Positions 24,984 through 32,675 of a stretch of 64,000 nucleotides of DNA are shown here, piece by piece. Under the pieces are notes generated by a model. It saw only the letters and a program-made list of their open reading frames with translations, had not been told where the DNA came from and ran no database searches. Positions within the stretch are counted from its first letter, which is position 1. Each line of letters opens with the position of its first letter. A program made the translations under genes and the position numbers. Source of the DNA: Anaerolineales bacterium (lineage in GTDB: Bacteria; Chloroflexota; Anaerolineae; Anaerolineales; Villigracilaceae); the NCBI GenBank assembly GCA_016934715.1, contig JAFGSI010000004.1, forward strand, positions 211,087 to 275,086, written 5' to 3'.

Positions 24984-27055
24984 CGGCCCAGCTCGATGAT
25001 CAGGTTGCTGTTGGCGTCCAGGCTGGCGACGTCGCCCGGCCCGAGCAGGACGGTCGTGTCGGCGCGGACGACTACCGCCGGGCCCTCGATCCGGTTGCCG
25101 GGGACGAGCAGCTCGGCGCGGTAGAGCGGGGTCGTGTGCGGCCCGTCGAGGAAGAGCACCCTGCGCTCATCGATCCGGGCGGCCGACGGATCCGGACCCT
25201 GGAGCGGCGGACGCGGCAGGGGTGGGGGTTCCGCCTGGCCAACCGCCCGCAGGCGCAGGTTGACCACTTCGACTGGCGCATTTTCCTGCGCGTAGCCATA
25301 CTGGTGGGCGTGCAGGCGGTGAAAATCGGCGTAGACGCTCTGGCTGAACGGGACGATCAGTTCGTAGGATTGGCCGCGGTAGCGCATGTCCAGGAACCGT
25401 TCGAGGCGGATCCCGGCCTCGGCCACGCCCTCCGCCAGCAGGTCGTCCCGGCCGCACATCTCCAGCGTCCGCAGCCGGTCGGCCAGGTCGGGGATGGGCG
25501 TCTCGCCGGGCAGCATGACCGTGCGGGTGTAGTCCTTGATCACCTCGGCGGCCAGCATGCCGAAGGCCGAAAGCGTCGAGGCCAGCGGCGGGACGATCGC
25601 GGCCGGGATGCCCAGGGATCGCCCCAGGTCGGCGGCGTGCAGGCTGCCTGCCCCGCCGAAGGAGAGCAGGCGGAAGCGGCGCGGGTCGTGGCCGCGCTCG
25701 ACCGAGATGACCCGCAGGGCGCGCTCCATGTGGGCGTTGGCAACCTGGATCACGCCCAGGGCAGCCTGCTCGGCATTCAACCCGAGCTCGGCCCCCAGGC
25801 GGGCCAGGGCCGCCTGGGCCCGGCTGGCGTCGAGCGGCATCTGCCCGCCCAGGAAGTGCTCGGCGGGCAGGCGCCCGAGGACCAGGTTGGCGTCGGTGAC
25901 CGTGGCGGCCTCACCGCCGCGCCCGTAGCAGGCCGGGCCCGGGTCCGCGCCGGCCGACTCGGGCCCGACCCGCAGCGCTCCACCGGCGTCGAGGCGGGCG
26001 ATCGAGCCGCCGCCGGCGCCGATGGTATGGATGTCCAGCAGCGGGATGTGGATCGGGCAGCCGCCGACGACCGCCTCGGTGGTGATCGTCGGATGGCCCT
26101 CGATCAGGGCCACGTCGGTCGAGGTGCCCCCCATGTCGAAGGTGATCACCCGGACCTCTTCTGCCCCCTTCCCGGCCTCGGCCTGCCGCCCTTGTTGCGG
26201 AGCCGCGGGGGGCAGGGCTGCTTGCCGGGCAACATAATCGCACCCAACCACGCCTCCTGCTGGACCGGACAGGATGCAGCGCACCCCGTAGCGACGGGCC
26301 TGGTCCAGGCTGATATTGCCGCCGTTGGACTGCATGATGCGCAGGCTGTCCCGCTCTCCAAGGTCCGCCTCGAAATGGCCCAGGTAGGCGTCCAGGGCGG
26401 GGGAGACGTAGGCGTTGACGACCGTTGTGCTGGTGCGCTCGAACTCGCGGTACTCGGGCAGGATCTCGGACGAGAGCGAGACCAGCAGGCCGGCGCGGCG
26501 CAGTCTCTCGGCGATCCTCTGCTCGTGTTCGGGGCGCAGGAAGGAGAACAGCAGGCACACTGCCAGGCTGGAGATGTTCCTTGTTTTCAGCTTTTGTACG
26601 ATCTCATCCACCTGGCCCGGGGCGAGCGCCTGCAGCACATTCCCCTCGTGGTCAACACGCTCGTCGACCTCGAAGCGCAGGTCGGCCGGGACCAGGACCT
26701 CGGGCGGGTCTGCGAACAGGTCATAGAGCGCCGGGCGGTTCTGGCGTCCGATCTGGAGCACGTCGCCGAAGCCGGCGGTCGTAACCAGGGCGGTCGGGGC
26801 GCCCTTGCGCTCGAGCAGGGCGTTGGTGGCCACCGTCGAGCCGTGGATGATCTCCAGGGGCCGTGACCCGGGCAGGTGGGATCGTCCATCGGCACGGATG
26901 CGGTCCAGCCCCTCCAGGACGGCCTGGGCCGGGTCGGCGGGGGTGGAGAGCAGCTTGAAGGTCCGCAGGCTGCCGTCGGCAGGATCGTAAACGACGAAGT
27001 CGGTGAAGGTGCCGCCGATGTCGATGCCGATGCGCAGGGCCGGTTCAGTCTTCAT
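24980..27055 (-). CDS. hyuA: Hydantoinase A/oxoprolinase family subunit
   Basis: 691 residues with the ASKHA-type ATPase pattern: R-I-G-I-D-I-G-G-T-F-T-D-F at the N-terminus, H-G-S-T-V-A-T-N-A-L-L-E-R-K-G, D-M-G-G-T-S-T-D-V-A and G-A-G-G-G-S-I-A. A normal length for HyuA. It acts with HyuB, to which it is coupled by a 4-bp overlap. Upstream it overlaps the DUF4037 gene by 11 bp, so the three form one operon. Confidence 0.9.
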   Translation of the reverse strand: MKTEPALRIGIDIGGTFTDFVVYDPADGSLRTFKLLSTPADPAQAVLEGLDRIRADGRSHLPGSRPLEIIHGSTVATNALLERKGAPTALVTTAGFGDVLQIGRQNRPALYDLFADPPEVLVPADLRFEVDERVDHEGNVLQALAPGQVDEIVQKLKTRNISSLAVCLLFSFLRPEHEQRIAERLRRAGLLVSLSSEILPEYREFERTSTTVVNAYVSPALDAYLGHFEADLGERDSLRIMQSNGGNISLDQARRYGVRCILSGPAGGVVGCDYVARQAALPPAAPQQGRQAEAGKGAEEVRVITFDMGGTSTDVALIEGHPTITTEAVVGGCPIHIPLLDIHTIGAGGGSIARLDAGGALRVGPESAGADPGPACYGRGGEAATVTDANLVLGRLPAEHFLGGQMPLDASRAQAALARLGAELGLNAEQAALGVIQVANAHMERALRVISVERGHDPRRFRLLSFGGAGSLHAADLGRSLGIPAAIVPPLASTLSAFGMLAAEVIKDYTRTVMLPGETPIPDLADRLRTLEMCGRDDLLAEGVAEAGIRLERFLDMRYRGQSYELIVPFSQSVYADFHRLHAHQYGYAQENAPVEVVNLRLRAVGQAEPPPLPRPPLQGPDPSAARIDERRVLFLDGPHTTPLYRAELLVPGNRIEGPAVVVRADTTVLLGPGDVASLDANSNLIIELGR

Positions 27056-28157
27056 GGGTGAAGAGGCTTTTCACGGCCGGACGCCAGTCGAGGTGCGAGC
27101 GCAGTTCGGTGTTGTCGCTGACCTGGTCGAGGTTGCCGAGCAGGCCTTTCCCAAGGATCTCCAGCACCTGCGGGTCACTGATCCGGGCCAGCAGGGCCTT
27201 GACGAACCGCTCGGCCTGGATGATCTCGAACGGGCGGCCGAAGAAGGGGCTGGTCTCCTCGCTGAGCGGGTCGGTCAGGCCGAGGGCGTTGTGCATCCGG
27301 GCGGCAGACTGGCAGGCCCGGCCGAAGGCGGCCTGGCGCGCCTGCCAGTCTGCGGCACGCAGCATGGCCCACAGGTGGGGGGTCATTTCGACGGCGCAGT
27401 CCAGCCGCTGAAAGGCCGAGCCGAACCACTTCGGGTAAGGAGCGTAGCGTTTCTCCATCAGGAAACCCAGCCCCATGAGGTCACGCACCAGGCGGGCGCC
27501 GATGAGCGCCGAGCCCAGTTCGTCGCCGGCGAAGCCGGCGCGCGGCATCAGGTGTTCCTCTTGCGCGATCCGTTTCCAGCCTGCGGCCAGCAGGTAGAGC
27601 CAGACGTCGTGCGGGTACCAGGCCAGCTGCTCGCGGAAGCCGGCCAGTTCGCCGGTCCCGTCGTGGTAGACCGCCCCGGCGACCATTGTGCCCAGGACCT
27701 GCGAGGAGAGCGAGAGCCAGTCGGAGGGTTCCAGCGGCTGGCGCGGGTCCCAGTTCAGGTGGCGGTCGGCGAAGGCCCGCAGGGTAAGCGGGGTGACGCC
27801 GTGCTGTACCGGCCCTTTGTCGTGGGGGGACATCCTGTGCGTGCCCGGCTCTTCGGGAGTTTCGGCGCAGTCGACCGGGAAACCAAGGAAGAAGTGCGGC
27901 AGGTGATGGGCCAGCATCTCCCGGATCGGGCCGGAGAGAGGCTGGTCTGCCTGGCGCAGGAAGAGCAGCAGGCGCGGGTACCAGTCGTGGTCCATCGACA
28001 TGGCGGTGTCGAAGCCAAGCACTTCACTGCCCTGTCCGAGCAGGGCGGCGCCGTGGGCCAGGCCAGGGAAATGCTCGTCCAGCAGCGGGCGGACACATTC
28101 GCCGTAGAAGCGGCGGTTGAGTTCGAGGGCGGGGATGAAGGTAGGCAGTTCGGGCAT
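27045..28157 (-). CDS. DUF4037-domain protein
   Basis: 370 residues. The C-terminal half matches the DUF4037 pattern (nucleotidyltransferase-like proteins). The N-terminal half has G-F-D-T-A-M-S-M-D-H-D-W-Y-P-R-L-L-L-F, with a D-x-D-like pair as in nucleotidyltransferases. Biochemical role unknown. First gene of the hyuA-hyuB operon, which it overlaps. TATCAT ends 6 nt before the ATG with no ribosome site, so a leaderless transcript is likely. Confidence 0.75.
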   Translation of the reverse strand: MPELPTFIPALELNRRFYGECVRPLLDEHFPGLAHGAALLGQGSEVLGFDTAMSMDHDWYPRLLLFLRQADQPLSGPIREMLAHHLPHFFLGFPVDCAETPEEPGTHRMSPHDKGPVQHGVTPLTLRAFADRHLNWDPRQPLEPSDWLSLSSQVLGTMVAGAVYHDGTGELAGFREQLAWYPHDVWLYLLAAGWKRIAQEEHLMPRAGFAGDELGSALIGARLVRDLMGLGFLMEKRYAPYPKWFGSAFQRLDCAVEMTPHLWAMLRAADWQARQAAFGRACQSAARMHNALGLTDPLSEETSPFFGRPFEIIQAERFVKALLARISDPQVLEILGKGLLGNLDQVSDNTELRSHLDWRPAVKSLFTHED

Positions 28158-28169
28158 GTTTGAATGATA

Positions 28170-28780
28170 CCCTGGAAAGAAACAGATGCCCAGGCAGTTT
28201 CCCCGGGCATCGTGGTGATGTGGAACGCACCTTGCGGGGGGTGTTGCCGGGATGCCGGCCGGCCGGAGTGGGTGACCGCCTGGCTCTCCGCGCAACAAAG
28301 AGGGGGTTTGGGGGTGGATCCACAGCAAGCAGTTCTGGTGGGTGGTGCTGCCGGAATTTCCTTCGCGATCCTGACACCAGATCCGATGGACGAATGATGT
28401 GGCGGCAGGAAGGGCACAGAACCTGATCCTGCCTCCCCCGGCGACCAGCAGTCAGATCCTCTCCCCACCACACTGGTCAGGAGGGCAATCCTGATTTTTG
28501 TTGCCGAGGAAGGTGAAAAGCTCGTCCAGTGCAGCGTTCTCAAGCCTGTCTGGCATGGGCCATCCTCATAAAGCTGCACTGCCTTCTGGCGAATCACAGG
28601 GCTGTGGCCGCGGGCTTTCTTGGTCGGAGTGTGCTTGTGACCACCAAAACAGCACCGAACCCTTTGACTGCCCGCTATGGTTGTGCCGATCTTGCGCTGC
28701 CTGCCAGCATGCGCACATTTTGGACATTTCAGAACCCTGTTTTCCCCATCATTTCAGGCACTCCCCCCGATTAAAAATTA
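28170..28780. other. Intergenic region without a recognisable gene
   Basis: About 610 bp between the DUF4037 gene and the tRNA promoter. Composition drifts from high GC to clearly lower GC from about 28500 onward. Short overlapping frames only; no ribosome site or repeat array found. Possibly decayed accessory sequence. Confidence 0.55.
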
Positions 28781-28808
28781 TTGACTCTCTCGGGCTTTGC
28801 GGTATAAT
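28781..28808 (+). promoter_or_regulatory. Promoter of tRNA-Lys
   Basis: TTGACT (28781-28786), a 16-bp spacer and TATAAT (28803-28808), 12 bp before the tRNA. Confidence 0.85.
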
Positions 28809-28820
28809 CACAAACCGCAT

Positions 28821-28893
28821 GGCCGACTAGCTCAACTGGCAGAGCAATTGACTCTTAATCAATCGGTTCAGGGTTCAAGTCCCTGGTCGGTCA
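28821..28893 (+). tRNA. tRNA-Lys (anticodon CTT)
   Basis: 73 nt folding as a full cloverleaf: acceptor GGCCGAC with GTCGGTC, D arm GCTC/GAGC, anticodon stem ATTGA/TCAAT with loop CTCTTAA (anticodon CTT), T arm CAGGG-TTCAAGT-CCCTG, discriminator A. CCA is not encoded. Own promoter and terminator. It borders the toxin-antitoxin patch, but I found no repeat of its 3' end. Confidence 0.95.
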
Positions 28894-28896
28894 CTG

Positions 28897-28920
28897 AAGC
28901 CCTCTCCATGAGGGCTTTTT
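28897..28920 (+). terminator. Terminator of tRNA-Lys
   Basis: AAGCCCTC (28897-28904) pairs with GAGGGCTT (28910-28917), with a 5-nt loop; the T run is 28916-28920. Confidence 0.85.
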
Positions 28921-29000
28921 GCTAATGAACACCCGTATCATAACGCGCATGGGAGACGGAAGCGAGGATGGGTGTGAGGAGGAACGAGATGCCGTACGTC

Positions 29001-29033
29001 CCAGGGCTTGAGGAGCATCTTCTCAAGCCCTGG
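29001..29033. other. Perfect 12-bp inverted repeat
   Basis: CCAGGGCTTGAG (29001-29012) and CTCAAGCCCTGG (29022-29033) enclose a 9-nt loop. It lies 20 bp beyond the stop of the XRE gene (minus strand). No T run, so it is not a typical terminator; it may be an mRNA-end stabiliser. Confidence 0.7.
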
Positions 29034-29052
29034 AATTTGCGTCTTTTCCAAA

Positions 29053-29361
29053 TCAACGAGGAACGACGCGCAGCTCGATCCGGGCATCCAGGGCCTCGGC
29101 GATGCGGTCCAGGAAGGACAGGCTGGGTACGCGCGAACCATTTTCCAGCCGGGTGATGGACGGCTGGTGTGTCCCCACCATCTCAGCCAGCTGCGTTCCC
29201 CGGCACCTGCGTCCGGGGCAGGTGTGGGTCGGGCCGCGCTGGATGCACAGGCGGGTGATCTGGTATCCGAGTTCAAGTGCGTCAGCCGCGGCGACAAAGG
29301 CGGGGTCGGCCCGTTGTCGGCTTTGCCAGTCTTTCAAGGTTGTCGTTGGTATTGGGTTCAT
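29053..29361 (-). CDS. XRE-family helix-turn-helix protein with an insertion in the HTH
   Basis: 102 residues. The C-terminal part (L-A-E-M-V-G-T-H-Q-P-S-I-T-R-L-E-N-G, then R-I-A-E-A-L-D-A) is a standard Cro/C1 HTH of the HigA kind. Between helix 1 (I-T-R-L-C-I-Q-R-G) and helix 2 there are about 10-12 extra residues with two Cys (P-T-H-T-C-P-G-R-R-C-R-G), where relatives have only L-T-Q. The DNA there can form a CACCTGC/GCAGGTG hairpin. The insertion may spoil DNA binding. Third gene of the PIN toxin-antitoxin operon, 15 bp after the toxin. Confidence 0.75.
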   Translation of the reverse strand: MNPIPTTTLKDWQSRQRADPAFVAAADALELGYQITRLCIQRGPTHTCPGRRCRGTQLAEMVGTHQPSITRLENGSRVPSLSFLDRIAEALDARIELRVVPR

Positions 29362-29376
29362 TCCTAAATACCCCGA

Positions 29377-29781
29377 CTACGTAAGCCGTTCCAGAAACTG
29401 AGCGGGGGACAGAACAGAATTGCCCTGTTCTTTCCATCTGGCAAAATGTTTGGTGTTGCCGGTTACCAGCGCATCTGCCGCGCCGGAAGCAGCAACCTCG
29501 GCAAATGGCAGGTCATCCGGGTCCGGCAGGGTATCGGCTGGCAGCGGCAGCGCCGTAACCCGTTCTCCGGCCAGGCGGATATACCCAACGACCGCCCGGG
29601 CGAGGGATGAGTCGATCTCCAATTCCGGGCGGGCGAGGACATCCAGGTATTCACCCAGAATGCGGTCATCGTAAAGCAACTGGATCCGGCCGCCCATGAC
29701 CAGGTCAACGATCCTTCCCGGCGTTCCATCCGGGTTGTGCAGGCCGCTCACCAGCATATTGGTGTCAAGCACGATGCGCAT
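29377..29781 (-). CDS. PIN-domain ribonuclease toxin (COG1569-like)
   Basis: 134 residues. N-terminal M-R-I-V-L-D-T-N-M-L-V-S-G gives the first acidic residue. D-P-D-D-L-P-F-A-E-V-A-A and A-D-A-L-V-T-G-N-T-K-H-F supply the others, so the Mg-dependent RNase centre appears complete. In such systems the toxin cleaves RNA when the antitoxin is lost. The start is 8 bp after the stop of the antitoxin gene. Confidence 0.88.
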   Translation of the reverse strand: MRIVLDTNMLVSGLHNPDGTPGRIVDLVMGGRIQLLYDDRILGEYLDVLARPELEIDSSLARAVVGYIRLAGERVTALPLPADTLPDPDDLPFAEVAASGAADALVTGNTKHFARWKEQGNSVLSPAQFLERLT

Positions 29782-29789
29782 ACGCCGGC

Positions 29790-30080
29790 CTACTTCTGGC
29801 GACGCGCCTGGCGTGTTTTCCCGACCAACGCATCTGCCTGCTCGACGGCCATCTTACTCCGCCCGCGTTTGCGAGCCCCTTCCCGGATGGCCGCCACTGC
29901 CAGTTGGGCACGTACCTGTGAAAGCAGCACCACGAGGTCTTCCAGGCTGCCCTTGGGGATTCGCAGCATGATCGCCAGCGGTTCACCATCCACGGTGACG
30001 ATAAGTTCACCTTTTTCGTCCAACTTCTTACGTAGCTCGGAGGGCTGGTTGCGCAACATGCGATAGGGTACGAATTCCAT
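29790..30080 (-). CDS. Phd/YefM-like antitoxin
   Basis: 96 residues. The N-terminal half has the Phd/YefM pattern (R-M-L-R-N-Q-P-S-E-L, G-E-L-I-V-T-V-D-G-E-P-L-A-I-M), which binds the operator. The basic C-terminal half (K-R-G-R-S-K, R-Q-A-R-R-Q-K) probably wraps the PIN toxin. AAGGAG lies before the ATG and a good promoter is upstream. First gene of the operon, as is usual for type II antitoxins. Confidence 0.82.
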   Translation of the reverse strand: MEFVPYRMLRNQPSELRKKLDEKGELIVTVDGEPLAIMLRIPKGSLEDLVVLLSQVRAQLAVAAIREGARKRGRSKMAVEQADALVGKTRQARRQK

Positions 30081-30115
30081 TTCTATCTCCTTCTGTATAC
30101 AAACTCGCTACAATT

Positions 30116-30144
30116 ATTCTACACCCCTCCTTTCCTTCTTACAA
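30116..30144 (-). promoter_or_regulatory. Promoter of the toxin-antitoxin operon
   Basis: Read on the minus strand: TTGTAA (30144-30139), a 17-bp spacer and TAGAAT (30121-30116), 35 bp before the antitoxin ATG. Confidence 0.7.
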
Positions 30145-30152
30145 GATAATCG

Positions 30153-30194
30153 GCACATGCCAGGGGCCGATTTGGTTCGCTCCCTGGCATGTGC
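30153..30194. other. 13-bp perfect inverted repeat upstream of the toxin-antitoxin promoter
   Basis: GCACATGCCAGGG (30153-30165) and CCCTGGCATGTGC (30182-30194) flank a 16-nt spacer. It starts 9 bp upstream of the -35 box, so it may be an operator for the antitoxin or a terminator for rightward transcription. Confidence 0.6.
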
Positions 30195-30293
30195 GGCCTA
30201 TCTTTTCAGGCGGGCATATTCGTTCTACAGGCCCACGCCTGTCCCATACGGCAACAGCATTCCCCATTCCACAGAAAACCAAACAGGAGGAAC

Positions 30294-30632
30294 ATGACCA
30301 TCCGAATCCGGAACGATTCGACCTCGGCTGTCGTAGGCGGCTACGCCGTGGACAGCCAGCATACCGCGATCTGGCTCGAAATGGCCCCGCAGCATCCCAG
30401 ACCAGCGCGGCGATCTGGGTGGACCTCGTCCAGGCCCGGCGACCGTGGCTGGATCTTGGCGATAGGGATGTTGCCGGAAATGGCCTGGCCGTGCGCGGGC
30501 TTGGCAGCTGCTACGAACGCCTGGTGGCGGACGCGCCCTGGAGTTACCCTGGGCCACAACGCAAGGCCGCGACTTCTGCGGCTGATCGTGTCACTCCTCG
30601 GGCTACAATCCACCGGTCGTCCTTGGCCATAG
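30294..30632 (+). CDS. Possible small gene, perhaps frameshifted (unknown)
   Basis: A near-ideal ribosome site AGGAGG lies 5 nt before the ATG at 30294. The first ~33 residues (T-I-R-I-R-N-D-S, A-V-V-G-G-Y-A-V-D-S) look like beta-rich protein. Afterwards the reading frame turns Arg/Trp/Pro-rich, and the neighbouring frame (S-A-A-I-W-V-D-L-V, L-D-L-G-D-R-D-V) looks more protein-like, suggesting a +/-1 frameshift near 30395. It resembles no family I know. It may be a decayed gene. Confidence 0.3.
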   Translation: MTIRIRNDSTSAVVGGYAVDSQHTAIWLEMAPQHPRPARRSGWTSSRPGDRGWILAIGMLPEMAWPCAGLAAATNAWWRTRPGVTLGHNARPRLLRLIVSLLGLQSTGRPWP

Positions 30633-30752
30633 TACACCAGAGATCCTCACCCACACGACGCCACCGGTCCTCACCAAAGATGCACCAGGTGTTCGCGCCC
30701 ACACTACACCACTCATCCTCACCCGCGATGCACCGCCCTCGGGTGCCCGAAA
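30609..30752. repeat. 24-bp degenerate tandem repeat, six copies
   Basis: Copies begin at exactly 24-bp intervals (30609, 30633, 30657, 30681, 30705, 30729), each starting with a TACACC/TGCACC-like hexamer and mostly containing TCCTCACCC. Read on the minus strand, it codes octapeptides of the type W-C-x-x-G-E-D-x in a 77-codon open frame (30777-30544). No promoter or ribosome site supports translation. Confidence 0.8.
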
Positions 30753-30814
30753 TTCGGTGTTCCTCCCGGCAAGCCATGAACTTGCCCCGAAAAAAAGGAC
30801 AGTAAGTTAAGGTC

Positions 30815-30870
30815 GGACTGTAGACGAATTTGACGCAGTTCCAGTCTTTTGTCCAATTGGTCTACAGTCC
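30815..30870. repeat. 20-bp imperfect inverted repeat (18 of 20 paired)
   Basis: The left arm 30815-30834 starts GGACTGTAGAC and the right arm 30851-30870 ends GTCTACAGTCC, with a 16-nt loop. The outer 11 bp are perfect. It could be a stable RNA hairpin or the remains of a small inverted-repeat element. No target duplication was seen. Confidence 0.65.
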
Positions 30871-30916
30871 TAAATAGTTCCCTATTGCAGATCGTGTCGA
30901 ATACAAGAAAGGAGCG

Positions 30917-30959
30917 GCGGGCAGGGGCTGCCGCCTTTGGGGCGGCAGCCCCTGCCCGC
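30917..30959 (-). terminator. Strong hairpin at the end of the repeat-domain protein gene
   Basis: A 19-bp perfect stem (30917-30935 with 30941-30959) and a 5-nt loop, 6 bp past the stop codon. On the minus strand only a weak pyrimidine run follows, so termination or 3' stabilisation are both possible. Confidence 0.7.
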
Positions 30960-30965
30960 TATTTC

Positions 30966-32501
30966 TCATGGATGGGAGTTGCCGGTGGTGATGTACAGGG
31001 TTCCCGGGATGCTCTCGCCGGGCCAGAAGCTGCCGACCCAGATATCGGTCCGTCCGCCGGGAAGCAGGGCGTCGAGCTCGATCAGGGGGCTGTATACGCC
31101 GGGCTCATAATCATCGTTGCAGACCCACTCGGCATAGACGGTATTGATGATCATGGTGGTATCGGCACCTTCGTCGTCAGGAACAAAATAGATCCGCAGG
31201 TCGGTGGCGTTGCCCTCCCACCAGAAACTGAAGGTCGGCTCGGGGCTGGCGTAGCCGGTGCAGCCGTCCCCGAGATGCTGGTCCCAGACGTCCACCGGGC
31301 CGCCGGCGACGATCTCAACGGTGAAGGGATCGGGTGCAAAACTCGCCTCGAGGAGTGTCTCGCCATACACCGAAGGCAGGCTGTAATCGAGATCCGGGCC
31401 GGTGTTGCTGCCCCCGCCCCCGCCCCCGCCCAGGCTGCCGGGGTTGACGTCCGGGTCCGAGGTGACGTAGAGCGTTCCCGGGGCGGTCTCGTCGGACCAG
31501 TAGGTGCCGACCCAGATGTCGTAGCGGCCTTCGCCCGGGTTGCGGATCGTGATCAGCGGGTCATAGCTGTAGCCCGAATCGTCGTTGCACAGCCAGCCCC
31601 CGTCGGGGGTGTTGATCACCAGGGTCGTATCTTCGTTCTGGTCGCCCATGAAGAAGATGTTCAGTTCACTGGTCGAGCCGGACCAGTAGAGGCTGAAGCT
31701 GGGGGCAGTCTCCGTGTAGCCGGTGCAGCCGGAGCTGAGGCCCAGCATGTAGACATCCACCGGACCGCCGGCGGTCACGAAGACCTCGTAGGGGTCGGGC
31801 GAGAAGCCGCCGGAGAGCGAATCGGAGCCGTAGGTCGGGGAGGCGTTCAGGTCCAGGGGCGGTCCGTCATAGTCGCGCAGGTCGTAGCCCCCGTAGGGGT
31901 TCTGCGGGTCGAAGCCCAGTTCGGTGATGAACAGGGTCCCGCTGCTGGTTTCGCCCTGGGTCAGGCCGCTGACCCAGATGGTGTAGACTCCGTCGATCGG
32001 GTCGAAGATGTCGACCATCGGATCGAGGCCGCCGGTGCTGGCGTTGTCGTTGCAGTACCACTGCCCGTCGGGGGCGCTGATCAGCAGGGCGGTGTCTGCG
32101 CCGGTGTCGGAGACGAAGTAGAGTCGCACTGAGCCGAAGTCGTGGCCGCGCCAGTGGAGGGCGAAGTTGGGCTCGCGTTCGGTGAAGCCGACGCAGCCAG
32201 CCCCCAGGTCCATGCGGGTGGTGTCGCGCGTCCCGCCGGCGTCGGTCGTGGCGATGAAGGGGTCGGGCAGGAAGCCGCTTTCGACCGTCAACGGGCCCGA
32301 GCGGGGCGTGGCCAGCGGGTCCAGGCTGCTGGCGAGCATGAAATCCAGCATCCCGGCGCGGTACAGGAAGGTCCCGCCGACCGCCAGCACCAGGCAGCAC
32401 AGGCACAGGATCACGACCACGATCCCGGCGATGATCCAGGCCTTGTTGTTCGACCGGGAGGAGGCGTCTTGAGGGCTGGGAGGGTATTCTTCGACAACCA
32501 T
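30966..32501 (-). CDS. Membrane-anchored protein with three tandem PPC-like beta domains
   Basis: 511 residues. A short cytoplasmic N-terminus and one Cys-rich membrane helix (about 22-48) are followed by three repeats of roughly 130 residues outside the cell. Each repeat has F-x-P-D-P-F/Y, a G-C-V/T-G-Y/F motif, W-x-C-N-D near the middle and a closing P-G-T-L-Y-I-T strand (S-G-T-L-F-I-T in the first). Gly-rich linkers separate them. The two conserved Cys per repeat probably form a disulphide. The 3' fragment at 2-79 belongs to the same family. AAGGAG ribosome site; TATAAT (minus, 32542-32537) upstream. Likely a surface adhesion or scaffold protein; ligand unknown. Confidence 0.75.
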   Translation of the reverse strand: MVVEEYPPSPQDASSRSNNKAWIIAGIVVVILCLCCLVLAVGGTFLYRAGMLDFMLASSLDPLATPRSGPLTVESGFLPDPFIATTDAGGTRDTTRMDLGAGCVGFTEREPNFALHWRGHDFGSVRLYFVSDTGADTALLISAPDGQWYCNDNASTGGLDPMVDIFDPIDGVYTIWVSGLTQGETSSGTLFITELGFDPQNPYGGYDLRDYDGPPLDLNASPTYGSDSLSGGFSPDPYEVFVTAGGPVDVYMLGLSSGCTGYTETAPSFSLYWSGSTSELNIFFMGDQNEDTTLVINTPDGGWLCNDDSGYSYDPLITIRNPGEGRYDIWVGTYWSDETAPGTLYVTSDPDVNPGSLGGGGGGGSNTGPDLDYSLPSVYGETLLEASFAPDPFTVEIVAGGPVDVWDQHLGDGCTGYASPEPTFSFWWEGNATDLRIYFVPDDEGADTTMIINTVYAEWVCNDDYEPGVYSPLIELDALLPGGRTDIWVGSFWPGESIPGTLYITTGNSHP

Positions 32502-32675
32502 GGGGTTCTCCTTTTTGACAGGGCTAGAATACGCATATTATATATCCGCTTTCTACCCCTGTGTGGGCCGAACCTGGACAAACCCAATTGGGTGATTGTC
32601 CTGGGCGGATTTCCTCTTTATACTCTTTATACCCTGACCGGGGCGTGGTAAAACTGATCCTGGAGGCCCTTGACG

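Noticed and set aside
25136..26866. 576-codon open frame on the plus strand
   Set aside because: Antisense to hyuA; no start signals or motifs.
30609..30752. CRISPR array
   Set aside because: The units are contiguous and degenerate at 24 bp without spacers, and there are no cas genes.
30191..30805. 204-codon open frame on the plus strand
   Set aside because: It starts inside an inverted repeat and has no ribosome site; its second half only reads through the 24-bp repeats.
28821..30960. Integrative element using tRNA-Lys as attachment site
   Set aside because: The toxin-antitoxin patch lies next to the tRNA, but I found no direct repeat of the tRNA 3' end and no integrase gene.
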